Of a stretch of 64,000 nucleotides of DNA, positions 50,636-59,058 are shown in pieces. The stretch is from an uncultured Spirochaetaceae bacterium (GTDB lineage Bacteria > Spirochaetota > Spirochaetia > Sphaerochaetales > Sphaerochaetaceae). The notes beneath the pieces were generated by a model. It made no database searches and was not told the DNA's origin. It saw only the letters and a list, made by a program, of their open reading frames with translations. The position numbers were made by a program, and so were the translations under genes. Position 1 is the stretch's first letter. Each line of letters begins with the position of its first letter. The stretch spans positions 33,800 through 97,799 of the forward strand of contig CALXKU010000009.1 in the NCBI GenBank assembly GCA_944389025.1, written 5' to 3'.

Positions 50636-53005
50636 ATGTACAGCGTATTAAAAAGAGATGGTGCAGTCGTTGATTTCGACATAAAGAAGATCAGTACGGC
50701 GATAAAAAAAGCATTTGACGCATCTAAGACAGAGTATAATGATGACATCATAGATTTCATAGCGCTGAAGGTCACTGCGGACTTCAACAAGAAGATAAAG
50801 GACTCAAAGATTGCTGTTGAGGATATCCAGGACTCGGTTGAGCGTGTTCTCTCACAGGCAGGCTATAACGATGTTGCGAAGAGCTACATCCTTTACCGCA
50901 AGCAGAGGGAGAAGATAAGGAACATGAAGTCGACCATTCTCGACTATAAGAATGTTGTCGACAACTATCTCAAGCTCAACGACTGGAGAGTGAAGGAGAA
51001 TTCAACCGTGACATACTCAGTCGGCGGTCTCATCCTCTCCAACAGCGGTGCCATCACAGCCAACTACTGGCTCAGCGAGGTCTACGATGAGGAGATTGCG
51101 AACGCTCACCGCTCATGCGACATGCATATTCATGACCTTTCGATGCTCACAGGCTACTGTGCTGGCTGGTCTATCAAGCAGCTCATTCAGGAAGGTCTTG
51201 GTGGCATCCCTGGAAAGATCACATCCAGCCCCGCAAGCCACCTCTCAACGCTCTGCAACCAGATGGTGAACTTCCTTGGCATACTGCAGAACGAATGGGC
51301 CGGAGCTCAGGCTTTCAGCTCCTTCGATACTTACCTCGCACCGTTCGTAAAGAAGGACAATCTTACCTACAACGAGGTAAAGAAGAGCCTCGAGTCATTC
51401 ATCTACGGAGTTAACACCCCTTCAAGATGGGGAACGCAAGCTCCGTTCTCGAACATCACCCTTGACTGGGTGTGCCCGGAGGATATGAAGAACGTTCCGG
51501 CAATCGTCGGTGGAAAGGACCAGGACTTCACTTACGGGGATTGCCAGAAGGAAATGGATATGGTGAACAAGGCGTTCATCGAGATAATGATTGAAGGGGA
51601 TGCCAACGGAAGAGGGTTCCAGTATCCTATTCCTACATATTCAATTACGAAGGATTTTGACTGGTCAGAGACAGAAAATAACAAGCTTCTCTTCGAGATG
51701 ACAGCAAAGTATGGAACACCTTACTTCTCAAACTACATCAACTCGGATATGAGTCCGAGCGATGTAAGGAGCATGTGCTGCCGTCTTCGCCTCGATCTCA
51801 GGGAGTTGAGAAAGAAGACTGGCGGTTACTTCGGCTCAGGTGAGAGTACTGGAAGCATCGGTGTTGTCACAATCAACATGCCGCGCCTTGGATATCTTGC
51901 AAAAGATGAGAAGGACTTCTATGCCCGTCTTGACAGGATCATGGATATCGCAGCCCGTTCCCTCAAGAGGAAGAGGGAGGTGATAACGAAGCTTCTCGAG
52001 GAGGGACTCTATCCTTATACGAAGAGATACCTCGGAACGTTCAACAACCACTTCTCAACGATCGGTCTTGTCGGAATGAACGAATGCTCGCTCAACGCAA
52101 AGTGGTTAAGGTGCGATCTCACAGATAAGAGGAGCCAGGATTTTGCAGTTGATGTTCTCAACCATATGAGAGAGAGGCTCTCCGACTACCAGGAGAAATA
52201 TGGGGATCTCTACAATCTTGAGGCCACACCGGCAGAGAGCACCTCATACCGCTTTGCAAAGCACGATGTGGAGCAGTTCCCTGATATCATAACGGCCAGC
52301 AGGAATGGCGATGCCCCGTACTATACGAACTCATCACATCTTCCTGTCGGCTACACTGATGATATCTTCACAGCCCTTGACGTCCAGGATCGCCTTCAGA
52401 CTCTATATACCTCGGGAACGGTTTTCCATGCCTTCCTCGGAGAGAAAATGCCGAACTGGAAGTCAGCTGCGAATCTCGTGAAGAAGATTGCCGAGAACTA
52501 TGAGCTTCCATATTACACGATAAGCCCGACATACTCGGTATGTACCGACCATGGGTATATCGCGGGAGAGGAGTATACGTGTCCGATCTGCGGAAAGACG
52601 ACCGAGGTCTATTCCAGAATTACCGGTTACTACCGTCCAGTTCAGAACTGGAATGTAGGAAAGAGCGAGGAGTTCAAGGAAAGGAAGACTTATAATATCG
52701 AGACGAGCATACTGACTCATGGAGCACCTGAGCACCACGAGAGCTGCGTGCAGGAAGAAAAACCTCTCGAGGTATCGGAGACGCTTCTTTTCACGACTAA
52801 GACATGCCCGAACTGCAAGGCTGCGAAGGCCGCACTCGACAAGGCTGGCATATCCTATAAGGTGATTGATGCGGAGGAAAATCCATCCCTTGCCATAAAA
52901 TACGGGATCATGCAGGCACCGACACTGGTTGTAAACGCCAACGGCGTGGATAACGTGCTTGTCGGACTCGGAAAGATCAGGGGATACATCTCTGAAGCCG
53001 TATGA
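50636..53005 (+). CDS. nrdD: Anaerobic (class III) ribonucleoside-triphosphate reductase with C-terminal glutaredoxin-like domain
   Basis: A 789-residue oxygen-sensitive reductase. An ATP cone occupies the first 95 residues (YSVLKRDGAVVDFDIKKISTAIKKAF). The core is NrdD. Zinc-site cysteines are in VCTDHGYIAGEEYTCPICG, and the glycyl radical site is Gly664 in RITGYYRPVQNWN. After the usual end, a glutaredoxin-like domain of about 75 residues is fused, with CPNC (Cys724, Cys727) and APTLVVN. It probably supplies or recycles a dithiol reductant, in contrast to formate-using forms. GGAGGATAA precedes the ATG. Paired NrdR boxes upstream predict control by dATP/ATP-sensing NrdR. Confidence 0.95.
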   Translation: MYSVLKRDGAVVDFDIKKISTAIKKAFDASKTEYNDDIIDFIALKVTADFNKKIKDSKIAVEDIQDSVERVLSQAGYNDVAKSYILYRKQREKIRNMKSTILDYKNVVDNYLKLNDWRVKENSTVTYSVGGLILSNSGAITANYWLSEVYDEEIANAHRSCDMHIHDLSMLTGYCAGWSIKQLIQEGLGGIPGKITSSPASHLSTLCNQMVNFLGILQNEWAGAQAFSSFDTYLAPFVKKDNLTYNEVKKSLESFIYGVNTPSRWGTQAPFSNITLDWVCPEDMKNVPAIVGGKDQDFTYGDCQKEMDMVNKAFIEIMIEGDANGRGFQYPIPTYSITKDFDWSETENNKLLFEMTAKYGTPYFSNYINSDMSPSDVRSMCCRLRLDLRELRKKTGGYFGSGESTGSIGVVTINMPRLGYLAKDEKDFYARLDRIMDIAARSLKRKREVITKLLEEGLYPYTKRYLGTFNNHFSTIGLVGMNECSLNAKWLRCDLTDKRSQDFAVDVLNHMRERLSDYQEKYGDLYNLEATPAESTSYRFAKHDVEQFPDIITASRNGDAPYYTNSSHLPVGYTDDIFTALDVQDRLQTLYTSGTVFHAFLGEKMPNWKSAANLVKKIAENYELPYYTISPTYSVCTDHGYIAGEEYTCPICGKTTEVYSRITGYYRPVQNWNVGKSEEFKERKTYNIETSILTHGAPEHHESCVQEEKPLEVSETLLFTTKTCPNCKAAKAALDKAGISYKVIDAEENPSLAIKYGIMQAPTLVVNANGVDNVLVGLGKIRGYISEAV

Positions 53006-53041
53006 CTTTTTTCCCATGGAAGACCACGGGATACTTAATAA

Positions 53042-53081
53042 GATATGGGAATGTGCATATGGCATATCCCCATATTTTTTT
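53042..53081 (+). terminator. Terminator after nrdD
   Basis: ATATGGG (53043-53049) pairs with CCCATAT (53069-53075), and the interior can pair further with one bulge and a G-U (ATGTGC with GCATAT) around an ATAT loop. TTTTTTTC follows. It is 37 bases after the nrdD stop. Confidence 0.8.
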
Positions 53082-53136
53082 CTTATAATTTTCAAAGTTC
53101 AGCCTATTTTAGCTAGGCTGGAAAATGGGAGGTCCT

Positions 53137-54141
53137 ATGAAAATAGAATATGGAAAGATGGTCGAGGTTTTTGAGCGCATTTTCACATCAAGAGGTCTTG
53201 AGGCTTCTGATGCGTCATTAGCGGCAAAGATTTTTGCAGACAATTCACTATTCGGTGTCATTAGTCATGGTGCTAACCGTTTCCCGAGAGTCATCGATTA
53301 TATCGATAAAGGGGATATCGATGTAAAAGCGAAAGCTGAAACCATTTTCGCAACTCCCGTTTTCGAACGCTGGGATTGCCACAGGGGCCTGGGATTTCTC
53401 AATGCTCAGAAGGGCATGGCAAGAGCTATGGAACTTTCATCTTCAAACGGTATAGGTATCATCGCTCTTAAGAACAACAATCACTGGATGCGTGGAGGCT
53501 CCTATGCCCAAGCGGCAGCAGAGAGGGGATTTATCGGAATCTGCTGGTCAAACACGACAGCGAATATGCCCGCATGGGGGGCAACCGATTCTAGGATCGG
53601 CAACAATCCTCTCTGCATCGGCATCCCACGCAAAAACGGTGATCATTTCATCCTGGATCTCGCCATGAGCCAGTACAGCTACGGAAAGCTTGAGAGTATG
53701 AGGCTTGCTGGAAAAAAGCTCCCGTATCCAGGAGGATTCGATGATGAGGGTAATCTTACAGACGATCCAGGAAGCATAGAAAAGAGCAGGCGTGTTCTTC
53801 CTTTCGGCTATTGGAAAGGAAGCGGACTTTCAATTGCTCTCGATCTTCTTGCCTCCATTCTCACTTTGGGTAATTCCGTAATGGATATAGGAGGCTTTGA
53901 GAATGAGGTAGGGCTGTCACAGGTTCTCATAGCCATAAATCCTGAGAAATTCGGAATTGAGGATATGGAAGATATCGTCTCCAGAAATCTGGAATATATA
54001 AAGGATAGCAGTCCCGTAGATCCCGATAGGAAAGTGAGTTATCCGGGGGAAGGACTCTACCGGACGAAGAAGGCTAATGAGGAAAGAGGGGCGATTGAGG
54101 TCGTGGATGAGGTATGGAACAAGATTCTTTCCTATCTATGA
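53137..54141 (+). CDS. Ldh-family (malate/L-lactate/ureidoglycolate-type) oxidoreductase
   Basis: A 334-residue NAD(P)-dependent dehydrogenase of the YlbC/YiaK type, which is unrelated to classical malate dehydrogenase. The N-terminal helix has GLEASDASLAAKIFADNSLFGVISHGANRFPRVIDYI with the conserved SHG..R. The LKNNNHWMRGGSYAQ and NNPLCIGIPR segments form the active site and the nucleotide pocket. The closest subgroup by eye is 2,3-diketo-L-gulonate reductase-like. I start at 53137 (GGGAGGTCCT upstream). It stands alone between the nrdD terminator and tRNA-Pro. Confidence 0.87.
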   Translation: MKIEYGKMVEVFERIFTSRGLEASDASLAAKIFADNSLFGVISHGANRFPRVIDYIDKGDIDVKAKAETIFATPVFERWDCHRGLGFLNAQKGMARAMELSSSNGIGIIALKNNNHWMRGGSYAQAAAERGFIGICWSNTTANMPAWGATDSRIGNNPLCIGIPRKNGDHFILDLAMSQYSYGKLESMRLAGKKLPYPGGFDDEGNLTDDPGSIEKSRRVLPFGYWKGSGLSIALDLLASILTLGNSVMDIGGFENEVGLSQVLIAINPEKFGIEDMEDIVSRNLEYIKDSSPVDPDRKVSYPGEGLYRTKKANEERGAIEVVDEVWNKILSYL

Positions 54142-54205
54142 TAGGACATTTTTTCGCGTTGACCTTTGACAGAAATCCGATAGCTATGTATTATACATGC
54201 AGAAG

Positions 54206-54279
54206 CGGGCATTAGCGCAGGGGTTTAGCGTACAAGTCTGGGGGACTTGGGGTCGGCGGTTCAAATCCGCCATGCCCGA
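54206..54279 (+). tRNA. tRNA-Pro (anticodon GGG)
   Basis: The acceptor stem is CGGGCAT/ATGCCCG with discriminator A. The anticodon stem CAAGT/ACTTG encloses CTGGGGG, giving GGG. The T-arm is GGCGGTTCAAATCCGCC. Transcription is on the plus strand, just before the V-type ATPase operon. Confidence 0.96.
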
Positions 54280-54309
54280 AAGAAGGTTTTACCGGTAATC
54301 CGGTGCGGG

Positions 54310-54350
54310 AAAAAGGTGGGGTGCGAGTATTCCACCTTTTTGTCTTTTCC
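54310..54350 (+). terminator. Terminator between tRNA-Pro and the V-type ATPase operon
   Basis: AAAAAGGTGG (54310-54319) pairs with CCACCTTTTT (54332-54341) around 12 bases, followed by GTCTTTTCC. A smaller ACCGG-TAAT-CCGGT hairpin (54291-54304) lies just before it. Confidence 0.78.
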
Positions 54351-54386
54351 TGAGGAAAGAAAGAAGTCAGTGCTAAGAGGTGTTTG

Positions 54387-54707
54387 ATGCAGAGTTCTGT
54401 CATAGATGAGATCCTGAAAGTGGAAGAGAAGGCTTCCAGTATCGTTGAAGAGGCTGAGAAGAGGGCGCGGGATATGATCTTTGAGGCGCAGACGGCATCC
54501 AAGGATCTTGTTAAGGCCGAGCTTGATAAGCTTAAGGCTGAATCGGAGGAAGAGGTAAGGAAGGAAGAGGAGCTTCTTCAGGAGAATCTTAGAGAGTACG
54601 AGCAGAAGAGGATGGAGCTCGAGAACTCCGATATCTCCCTTGATGAGAAGAGCATAGACAGGGCTGCCGAGAGGATCGTGAGCCTCCTCCTTTCTTCCGA
54701 GGTATGA
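54387..54707 (+). CDS. ntpF: V-type ATPase peripheral-stalk subunit (subunit H/G type)
   Basis: A 106-residue highly charged coiled-coil protein (VEEKASSIVEEAEKRARDMIFEAQTASKDL...). The short heptad-rich sequence and its place as first gene of the operon match the AhaH/NtpF stalk subunit that pairs with subunit E. TAAGAGGTG precedes the ATG; a TTG one codon earlier is the alternative. It ends one base before subunit C. Confidence 0.85.
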   Translation: MQSSVIDEILKVEEKASSIVEEAEKRARDMIFEAQTASKDLVKAELDKLKAESEEEVRKEEELLQENLREYEQKRMELENSDISLDEKSIDRAAERIVSLLLSSEV

Positions 54708-54708
54708 G

Positions 54709-55803
54709 ATGAGCAAGGTAAGCGAGTACGCTTTCATCAATGCAAAGCTTAGGGCGAGGATCGGTGAGATTCATTCAACGAACCTTTTAAGCGACATGAT
54801 AAAGGCCCCTACGCTCAATGAGGCCATAAGCGTCCTTAAGGACACGAGGTATTCATCCCTTGTCAGCGTCTATGCAGAGACAGGGGACCTTCAGGCTGTT
54901 GAGCTGGCACTCATGGAGTGTGAGATTTCCACATATAGGGATGTGATCTCCTATCTCAAGGGAAAGGAGAGGGAGCTTATCACGGTCCTGCTTGAGAAGG
55001 TGGAGATGGAGAACATCAAGAATGCGCTAAGGCTCTGGTATTCGTCCGTCATCAGAAGCCACCAGATCACATACCGCTCAAGCTATATCTCTAAAGAAGT
55101 CATAGTTCATCCAGTTGATTACAATGCGATAATAAACTCACGTGATTACGGGGGTGTGAAAGCCGCTTTCTCCGGTACGATATATGAGCCGGTTTTCGCT
55201 TCATCTTCTTTGGATGATATAAGGCGCGACGGGCTTTTCAGCCTTGAGATTAGCCTTGACCATCTCTGGTTCAAGAGGCTTTTTGAGGCTATCGCATCAT
55301 TAAATGGGGAGGATAGGAGTGTAAGTGAGGCTATCTATCTTGTTGATGCTGATCTGAAGAACATCCTTCTCTACATAAGATATTCGCTATATCATCATCT
55401 CAGCTCAGCTCAGCTTAAAGCTGTGTTGATCCCATACGGGCATGTATATGAGGGGATAATGAAGAAAAGGCTACTCGAGAGACCTGACAGTCTTGATGAG
55501 ATGAGAGCTGTCGTAGGACGTTATTATCCGTCCGTAATGAAGGATCTCCGTGATATTAGAAAATACGATGATGATATGACAAGCGCGGATGAGAATGCCG
55601 AGCACATAGTTCTCATAGAGCAGTATCTGGCAGAGACGAGGAAGAAGGAGTTTCTCAAGATTCTCACAGGACGTCCGTTCAACATAGGAATCGCACTCTC
55701 TTACTTCTTCCTCTATAAGGATGAGAACAGGATGATCCGCAGTATCATGAGCGCCAAGTTCTATAAGTGGGATGAGACGAGGATAAGGGAGGCTGTATTA
55801 TGA
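54709..55803 (+). CDS. ntpC: V-type ATPase subunit C (V0 subunit d homologue)
   Basis: A 364-residue soluble helical protein that joins the central stalk to the membrane ring. The N-terminus SEYAFINAKLRARIGEI is typical, as are the repeated YxxxNLKNxLRLW-like parts (EMENIKNALRLWYSS; DADLKNILLYIRYSLYHH). The length is normal. The stop overlaps the subunit I start by four bases. Confidence 0.9.
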   Translation: MSKVSEYAFINAKLRARIGEIHSTNLLSDMIKAPTLNEAISVLKDTRYSSLVSVYAETGDLQAVELALMECEISTYRDVISYLKGKERELITVLLEKVEMENIKNALRLWYSSVIRSHQITYRSSYISKEVIVHPVDYNAIINSRDYGGVKAAFSGTIYEPVFASSSLDDIRRDGLFSLEISLDHLWFKRLFEAIASLNGEDRSVSEAIYLVDADLKNILLYIRYSLYHHLSSAQLKAVLIPYGHVYEGIMKKRLLERPDSLDEMRAVVGRYYPSVMKDLRDIRKYDDDMTSADENAEHIVLIEQYLAETRKKEFLKILTGRPFNIGIALSYFFLYKDENRMIRSIMSAKFYKWDETRIREAVL

Positions 55804-57779
55804 ATTTGTTCACGCGCAGGATGAGGCTGCTTACCGCCGTTGTCCTGGATGAGGATAAGGATAAGGTAGTAAGGAATCTGCTTTCCAAAGGAGTCATGGA
55901 TTTCGTGTCCATAGAAGGACTGGACAGTGAACAGATGAAGAAGATCCATCATAGTGATACTTCCCGAGGCTCACTTGAACTAAGCGAATACCGCATAAGG
56001 ATCGAGAATCTCTTTTCCCAGGCGGACCATAAGATTCCATCCATCTCAAGCTCGGATCTTGAGAAGACCGATGTTCTCGACCTGGACAAACTCAGACGCT
56101 TCATTGAACGTCTTACCGTATCTACCCAGTCGGTAAAAGACAGACAGAGGATTGTCAACCAGAGATATCTCACTCATGAGGAGATGCTTCGCTACATAGA
56201 CGAGAAGAAGGATGAATATCTCGATTTAAGGGTTGGAAGCGTACCATCCAGGGCGGAGGATTTTCGCTCCCGCCTTGTTCAGCAGGGCTCCGTTGTTGTA
56301 ACGGATAATGACCTTATGACAGTTCTATCCTTTAAGAGGGAGAGTGGAAGGGTTGACGAGATCATGGACAAGTTCCACTGGGCCGAATCCAGTGACGCTG
56401 AGAATCAGAAGGGAGCTCTATTGAAGGCGAAGGCGGAGCTTTCTCTTCTCATCGAGGATGACAGGAAGGATCTTGAAGCTCTCAGGAACGAGGTCAAGGA
56501 GAAGATAGGGGAGAAGATAGATGATCTCGATAAGGCCTGGCTCAATGTCAGGATTCATGAGCTATGCGACTCTGTAGAATCATACTTTTCATATACGAAG
56601 AACACGACGCTTCTTTCAGGTTGGGTTCCAGAGGAGGAGTATGATAAGGTCTATCAGGCGATACTCGAGGCAACCGATGGACGGTGCATAATCGAGGCAA
56701 AAGAGGCTGAGGATGTGGAGCGCAGCAGTGTTCCAGTCTCAATGTCGAGCCCTAAAATCCTTAAGCCCTTCGAACACCTGGTTAACAATTACGGCACTCC
56801 CGAGTACGGCTCGATAAATCCGACGCCCTTTACGGCTGTGGCATACGTGATCATGTTCGCCCTCATGTTTGCGGATCTGGGACAGGGATTCGTACTCCTT
56901 CTTACAGGTCTTGTCGGCTCATGGATGTATAAGAAGAATCCGCTGAAGAAGGATGGCCTTATAAGCCGTTACCTATGTTCACTTCTTCTTTTCCTTGGTC
57001 CGGCAAGCATGATCGGAGGTCTTCTCTTCGGCTCCTGTTTCGGCTACTCCTGGATTCCTGCCATCTGGTTCAATTACCATAGTGTTGTGAACGGCCATGG
57101 AGGAAACGGATATGTCAATGACATTTATGACATTCTGGGGATCACGATAAAATTCGGTATCGCGGTAATATTCCTGGCACTCGTTCTTAACTGGATTAAT
57201 CTTTTCAGGAAAAAGAGATTCTTTGAGCTCATATTCGATAAGAACGGTCTTGTCGGTGGTGCTTTCTACGCTATTGGAATCTATGTGGGGTTCGCTTTCG
57301 TTGCAAGCGGCTATAAGAGCCTTCCAAGCTCTCCTTGGCTGCTCCCGGCCCTCGTATTCCTTATTCTGATGATATTCATCTCAGAGCCTGTGCATTTCAT
57401 AATCAAGAGGAGAAAGGGGGAAAAGGAGAGCGTTGGTCAGCTTGTGATAAACACTGTCATCGAGAGCCTGATCACGTTGCTTGAGATCTTCTCGGGCTTC
57501 CTCGCGAACACACTGTCATTCATGCGTGTCGCAGGACTGGGAATCGCACACGTGTCCCTTATGACCGCGTTCCAGGATATGGCTGAAATGACTGGTAGCG
57601 CCATCTTTGGAACTGTCATAATCATAATCGGCAATGTTCTCGTAATCGTTCTTGAGGGTCTTTCCGCTGGAATCAACTCACTCAGGCTTAACTATTACGA
57701 GTTCTTTACAAGGTTCTTTACTGGCCATGGTCTTGCCTATGAGCCTATCGGGCTTGAAGGCAGAAAAAAGGCCAATTGA
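55800..57779 (+). CDS. ntpI: V-type ATPase subunit I (V0 subunit a homologue)
   Basis: A 659-residue protein. The first 330 residues form the cytoplasmic stator arm, with long helices. From about residue 345 there are seven or so transmembrane segments (FTAVAYVIMFALMFADLGQGFVLLL, ..., NTLSFMRVAGLGIAHVSLM). The half-channel Arg in SFMRVAGL is the essential residue for ion transfer. MFADLGQG and LSFMRVAGLGIAH are family signatures. Confidence 0.95.
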   Translation: MNLFTRRMRLLTAVVLDEDKDKVVRNLLSKGVMDFVSIEGLDSEQMKKIHHSDTSRGSLELSEYRIRIENLFSQADHKIPSISSSDLEKTDVLDLDKLRRFIERLTVSTQSVKDRQRIVNQRYLTHEEMLRYIDEKKDEYLDLRVGSVPSRAEDFRSRLVQQGSVVVTDNDLMTVLSFKRESGRVDEIMDKFHWAESSDAENQKGALLKAKAELSLLIEDDRKDLEALRNEVKEKIGEKIDDLDKAWLNVRIHELCDSVESYFSYTKNTTLLSGWVPEEEYDKVYQAILEATDGRCIIEAKEAEDVERSSVPVSMSSPKILKPFEHLVNNYGTPEYGSINPTPFTAVAYVIMFALMFADLGQGFVLLLTGLVGSWMYKKNPLKKDGLISRYLCSLLLFLGPASMIGGLLFGSCFGYSWIPAIWFNYHSVVNGHGGNGYVNDIYDILGITIKFGIAVIFLALVLNWINLFRKKRFFELIFDKNGLVGGAFYAIGIYVGFAFVASGYKSLPSSPWLLPALVFLILMIFISEPVHFIIKRRKGEKESVGQLVINTVIESLITLLEIFSGFLANTLSFMRVAGLGIAHVSLMTAFQDMAEMTGSAIFGTVIIIIGNVLVIVLEGLSAGINSLRLNYYEFFTRFFTGHGLAYEPIGLEGRKKAN

Positions 57780-57799
57780 ATTAAATAGGAGGGTCTATC

Positions 57800-58144
57800 A
57801 TGACCGCATTTGAATTTAAGAGGAAAGTCAATTTAACTCTCGCACTTACGCTTCTGCTCCTCATCGGAACAGCCTTCATCTACTCGCCGACGCTTTATGC
57901 GGCATCTGAAAGCATTCAGAGTGGAAGCTATCAGACGGCACTTATCTGTTTTGCCGCGGCTCTTGCATTCGGTCTTGGTGCCATAAGCGCAGGTATTGCC
58001 ATCTCAAACGTTGGATCGGCTGCCATGGGTGCGATTTCTGAGAAGCCTGAGATTGCAAGTAACGCTCTCATCTTCATCGGACTGTCTGAAGGTCTTGTAG
58101 TTTTCGGATTCATTACAGCCCTCATGATACTCGGAACGGTGTGA
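57800..58144 (+). CDS. ntpK: V-type ATPase proteolipid subunit K (rotor ring)
   Basis: A 114-residue membrane protein. After an N-terminal hydrophobic segment (residues 11-34, possibly cleaved after LYA) there is one helical hairpin: a first helix with FGLGAISAGIAIS and a second with the ion-binding Glu97 in FIGLSEGLVVFGF. Only one ion site and one hairpin are present, so it is not the duplicated 16-kDa form. GGAGGGTCTATC precedes the ATG. Whether the ion is Na+ or H+ cannot be decided by eye. Confidence 0.93.
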   Translation: MTAFEFKRKVNLTLALTLLLLIGTAFIYSPTLYAASESIQSGSYQTALICFAAALAFGLGAISAGIAISNVGSAAMGAISEKPEIASNALIFIGLSEGLVVFGFITALMILGTV

Positions 58145-58147
58145 GTA

Positions 58148-58447
58148 ATGGAATATTTCGTCATTGGCGATGATGATACCGTACTCGGTTTCTCAGTTGT
58201 CGGTGTTCTGGGTGAAGTTGCCAGGAATGCTGAGGAGGCGCGTCTCGCATGGCAGAACGCCCTCGAGAACAAGGAATACGGGGTTATCATCATCACGGAG
58301 GATGTTGCGGATCTTATAAGGGAGACTGTGGATCATTATCTCTTTTCAGAGAGTTTCCCTCTGGTGGTTGAGATCCCATCCCCGGGACAGGCTTTCAAGA
58401 GGGATCTGAGGAGCCTGGTCAATCAGGCGATAGGAGTTTCGATATGA
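58148..58447 (+). CDS. ntpG: V-type ATPase subunit F
   Basis: A 99-residue central-stalk protein. The pattern FVIGDDDTVLGFSVVGVLGEVARNAEEA and GVIIITEDVADLIRETVD is that of subunit F (Rossmann-like, G.. and ITE segments). It starts 3 bases after ntpK and overlaps ntpE by four. Confidence 0.92.
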   Translation: MEYFVIGDDDTVLGFSVVGVLGEVARNAEEARLAWQNALENKEYGVIIITEDVADLIRETVDHYLFSESFPLVVEIPSPGQAFKRDLRSLVNQAIGVSI

Positions 58448-59058
58448 GTAACGAGTCTAACACCCTGGTGGAAGGCATCATCAATGAAGCTCAGAAGAGG
58501 GCTGATACAATCATCGCGGAAGCCAAGGCTGAATCAGACAGGATACTAGCCGAGGCGAGGGAAGAGGCGGAGAAGAAGAAAAAGGCGGAGAGGAGGGCAA
58601 CCGAGCTCACTCTGAGCACTATCCGTCTTAAAGAGGAGAGTGCCAAGCGTAGTGTTGACCGTCTTTCCGAACTTAAGAGGATGGATATGTCCTATTCTCT
58701 TGTCATGGGAAAGGTGAATGCCGCTTTTTCCAGCATGGCTGGCTCAGGAGAGCTGCGCCAGGCCCTGATACGCTGGATTGCTGAGGCATCTCTCGGCCTT
58801 GATATGAAGAATGCCGTCGTCTCTTTTTCCCACCTGGCTCCAGTCGATGAAGAGATGCTCAGGGAAGCGGAGAAGCTTGTTCTTGCATCAACAGGTTCGA
58901 CCCTGTCCCTCACTCTTGATGACAAGAGGTGTTCTGAGATAGGTGTGGTTGTATCCAGTACGGATGGCAAGGTGAGTTATAACAACCTTCTTTCTACCCG
59001 CATAAGACGGTACATGAAGGATATCAGGAAAATAATACAGGAAGAAAATGCAAGATAA
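58444..59058 (+). CDS. ntpE: V-type ATPase subunit E (peripheral stalk)
   Basis: A 204-residue protein with a long N-terminal coiled coil (EGIINEAQKRADTIIAEAKAESDRILAEAREEAEKKKKAERR) and a globular C-terminal domain ending in STRIRRYMKDIRKIIQEE. It pairs with the H/G-type subunit encoded by the first gene. It overlaps ntpA by 11 bases. Confidence 0.91.
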   Translation: MSNESNTLVEGIINEAQKRADTIIAEAKAESDRILAEAREEAEKKKKAERRATELTLSTIRLKEESAKRSVDRLSELKRMDMSYSLVMGKVNAAFSSMAGSGELRQALIRWIAEASLGLDMKNAVVSFSHLAPVDEEMLREAEKLVLASTGSTLSLTLDDKRCSEIGVVVSSTDGKVSYNNLLSTRIRRYMKDIRKIIQEENAR

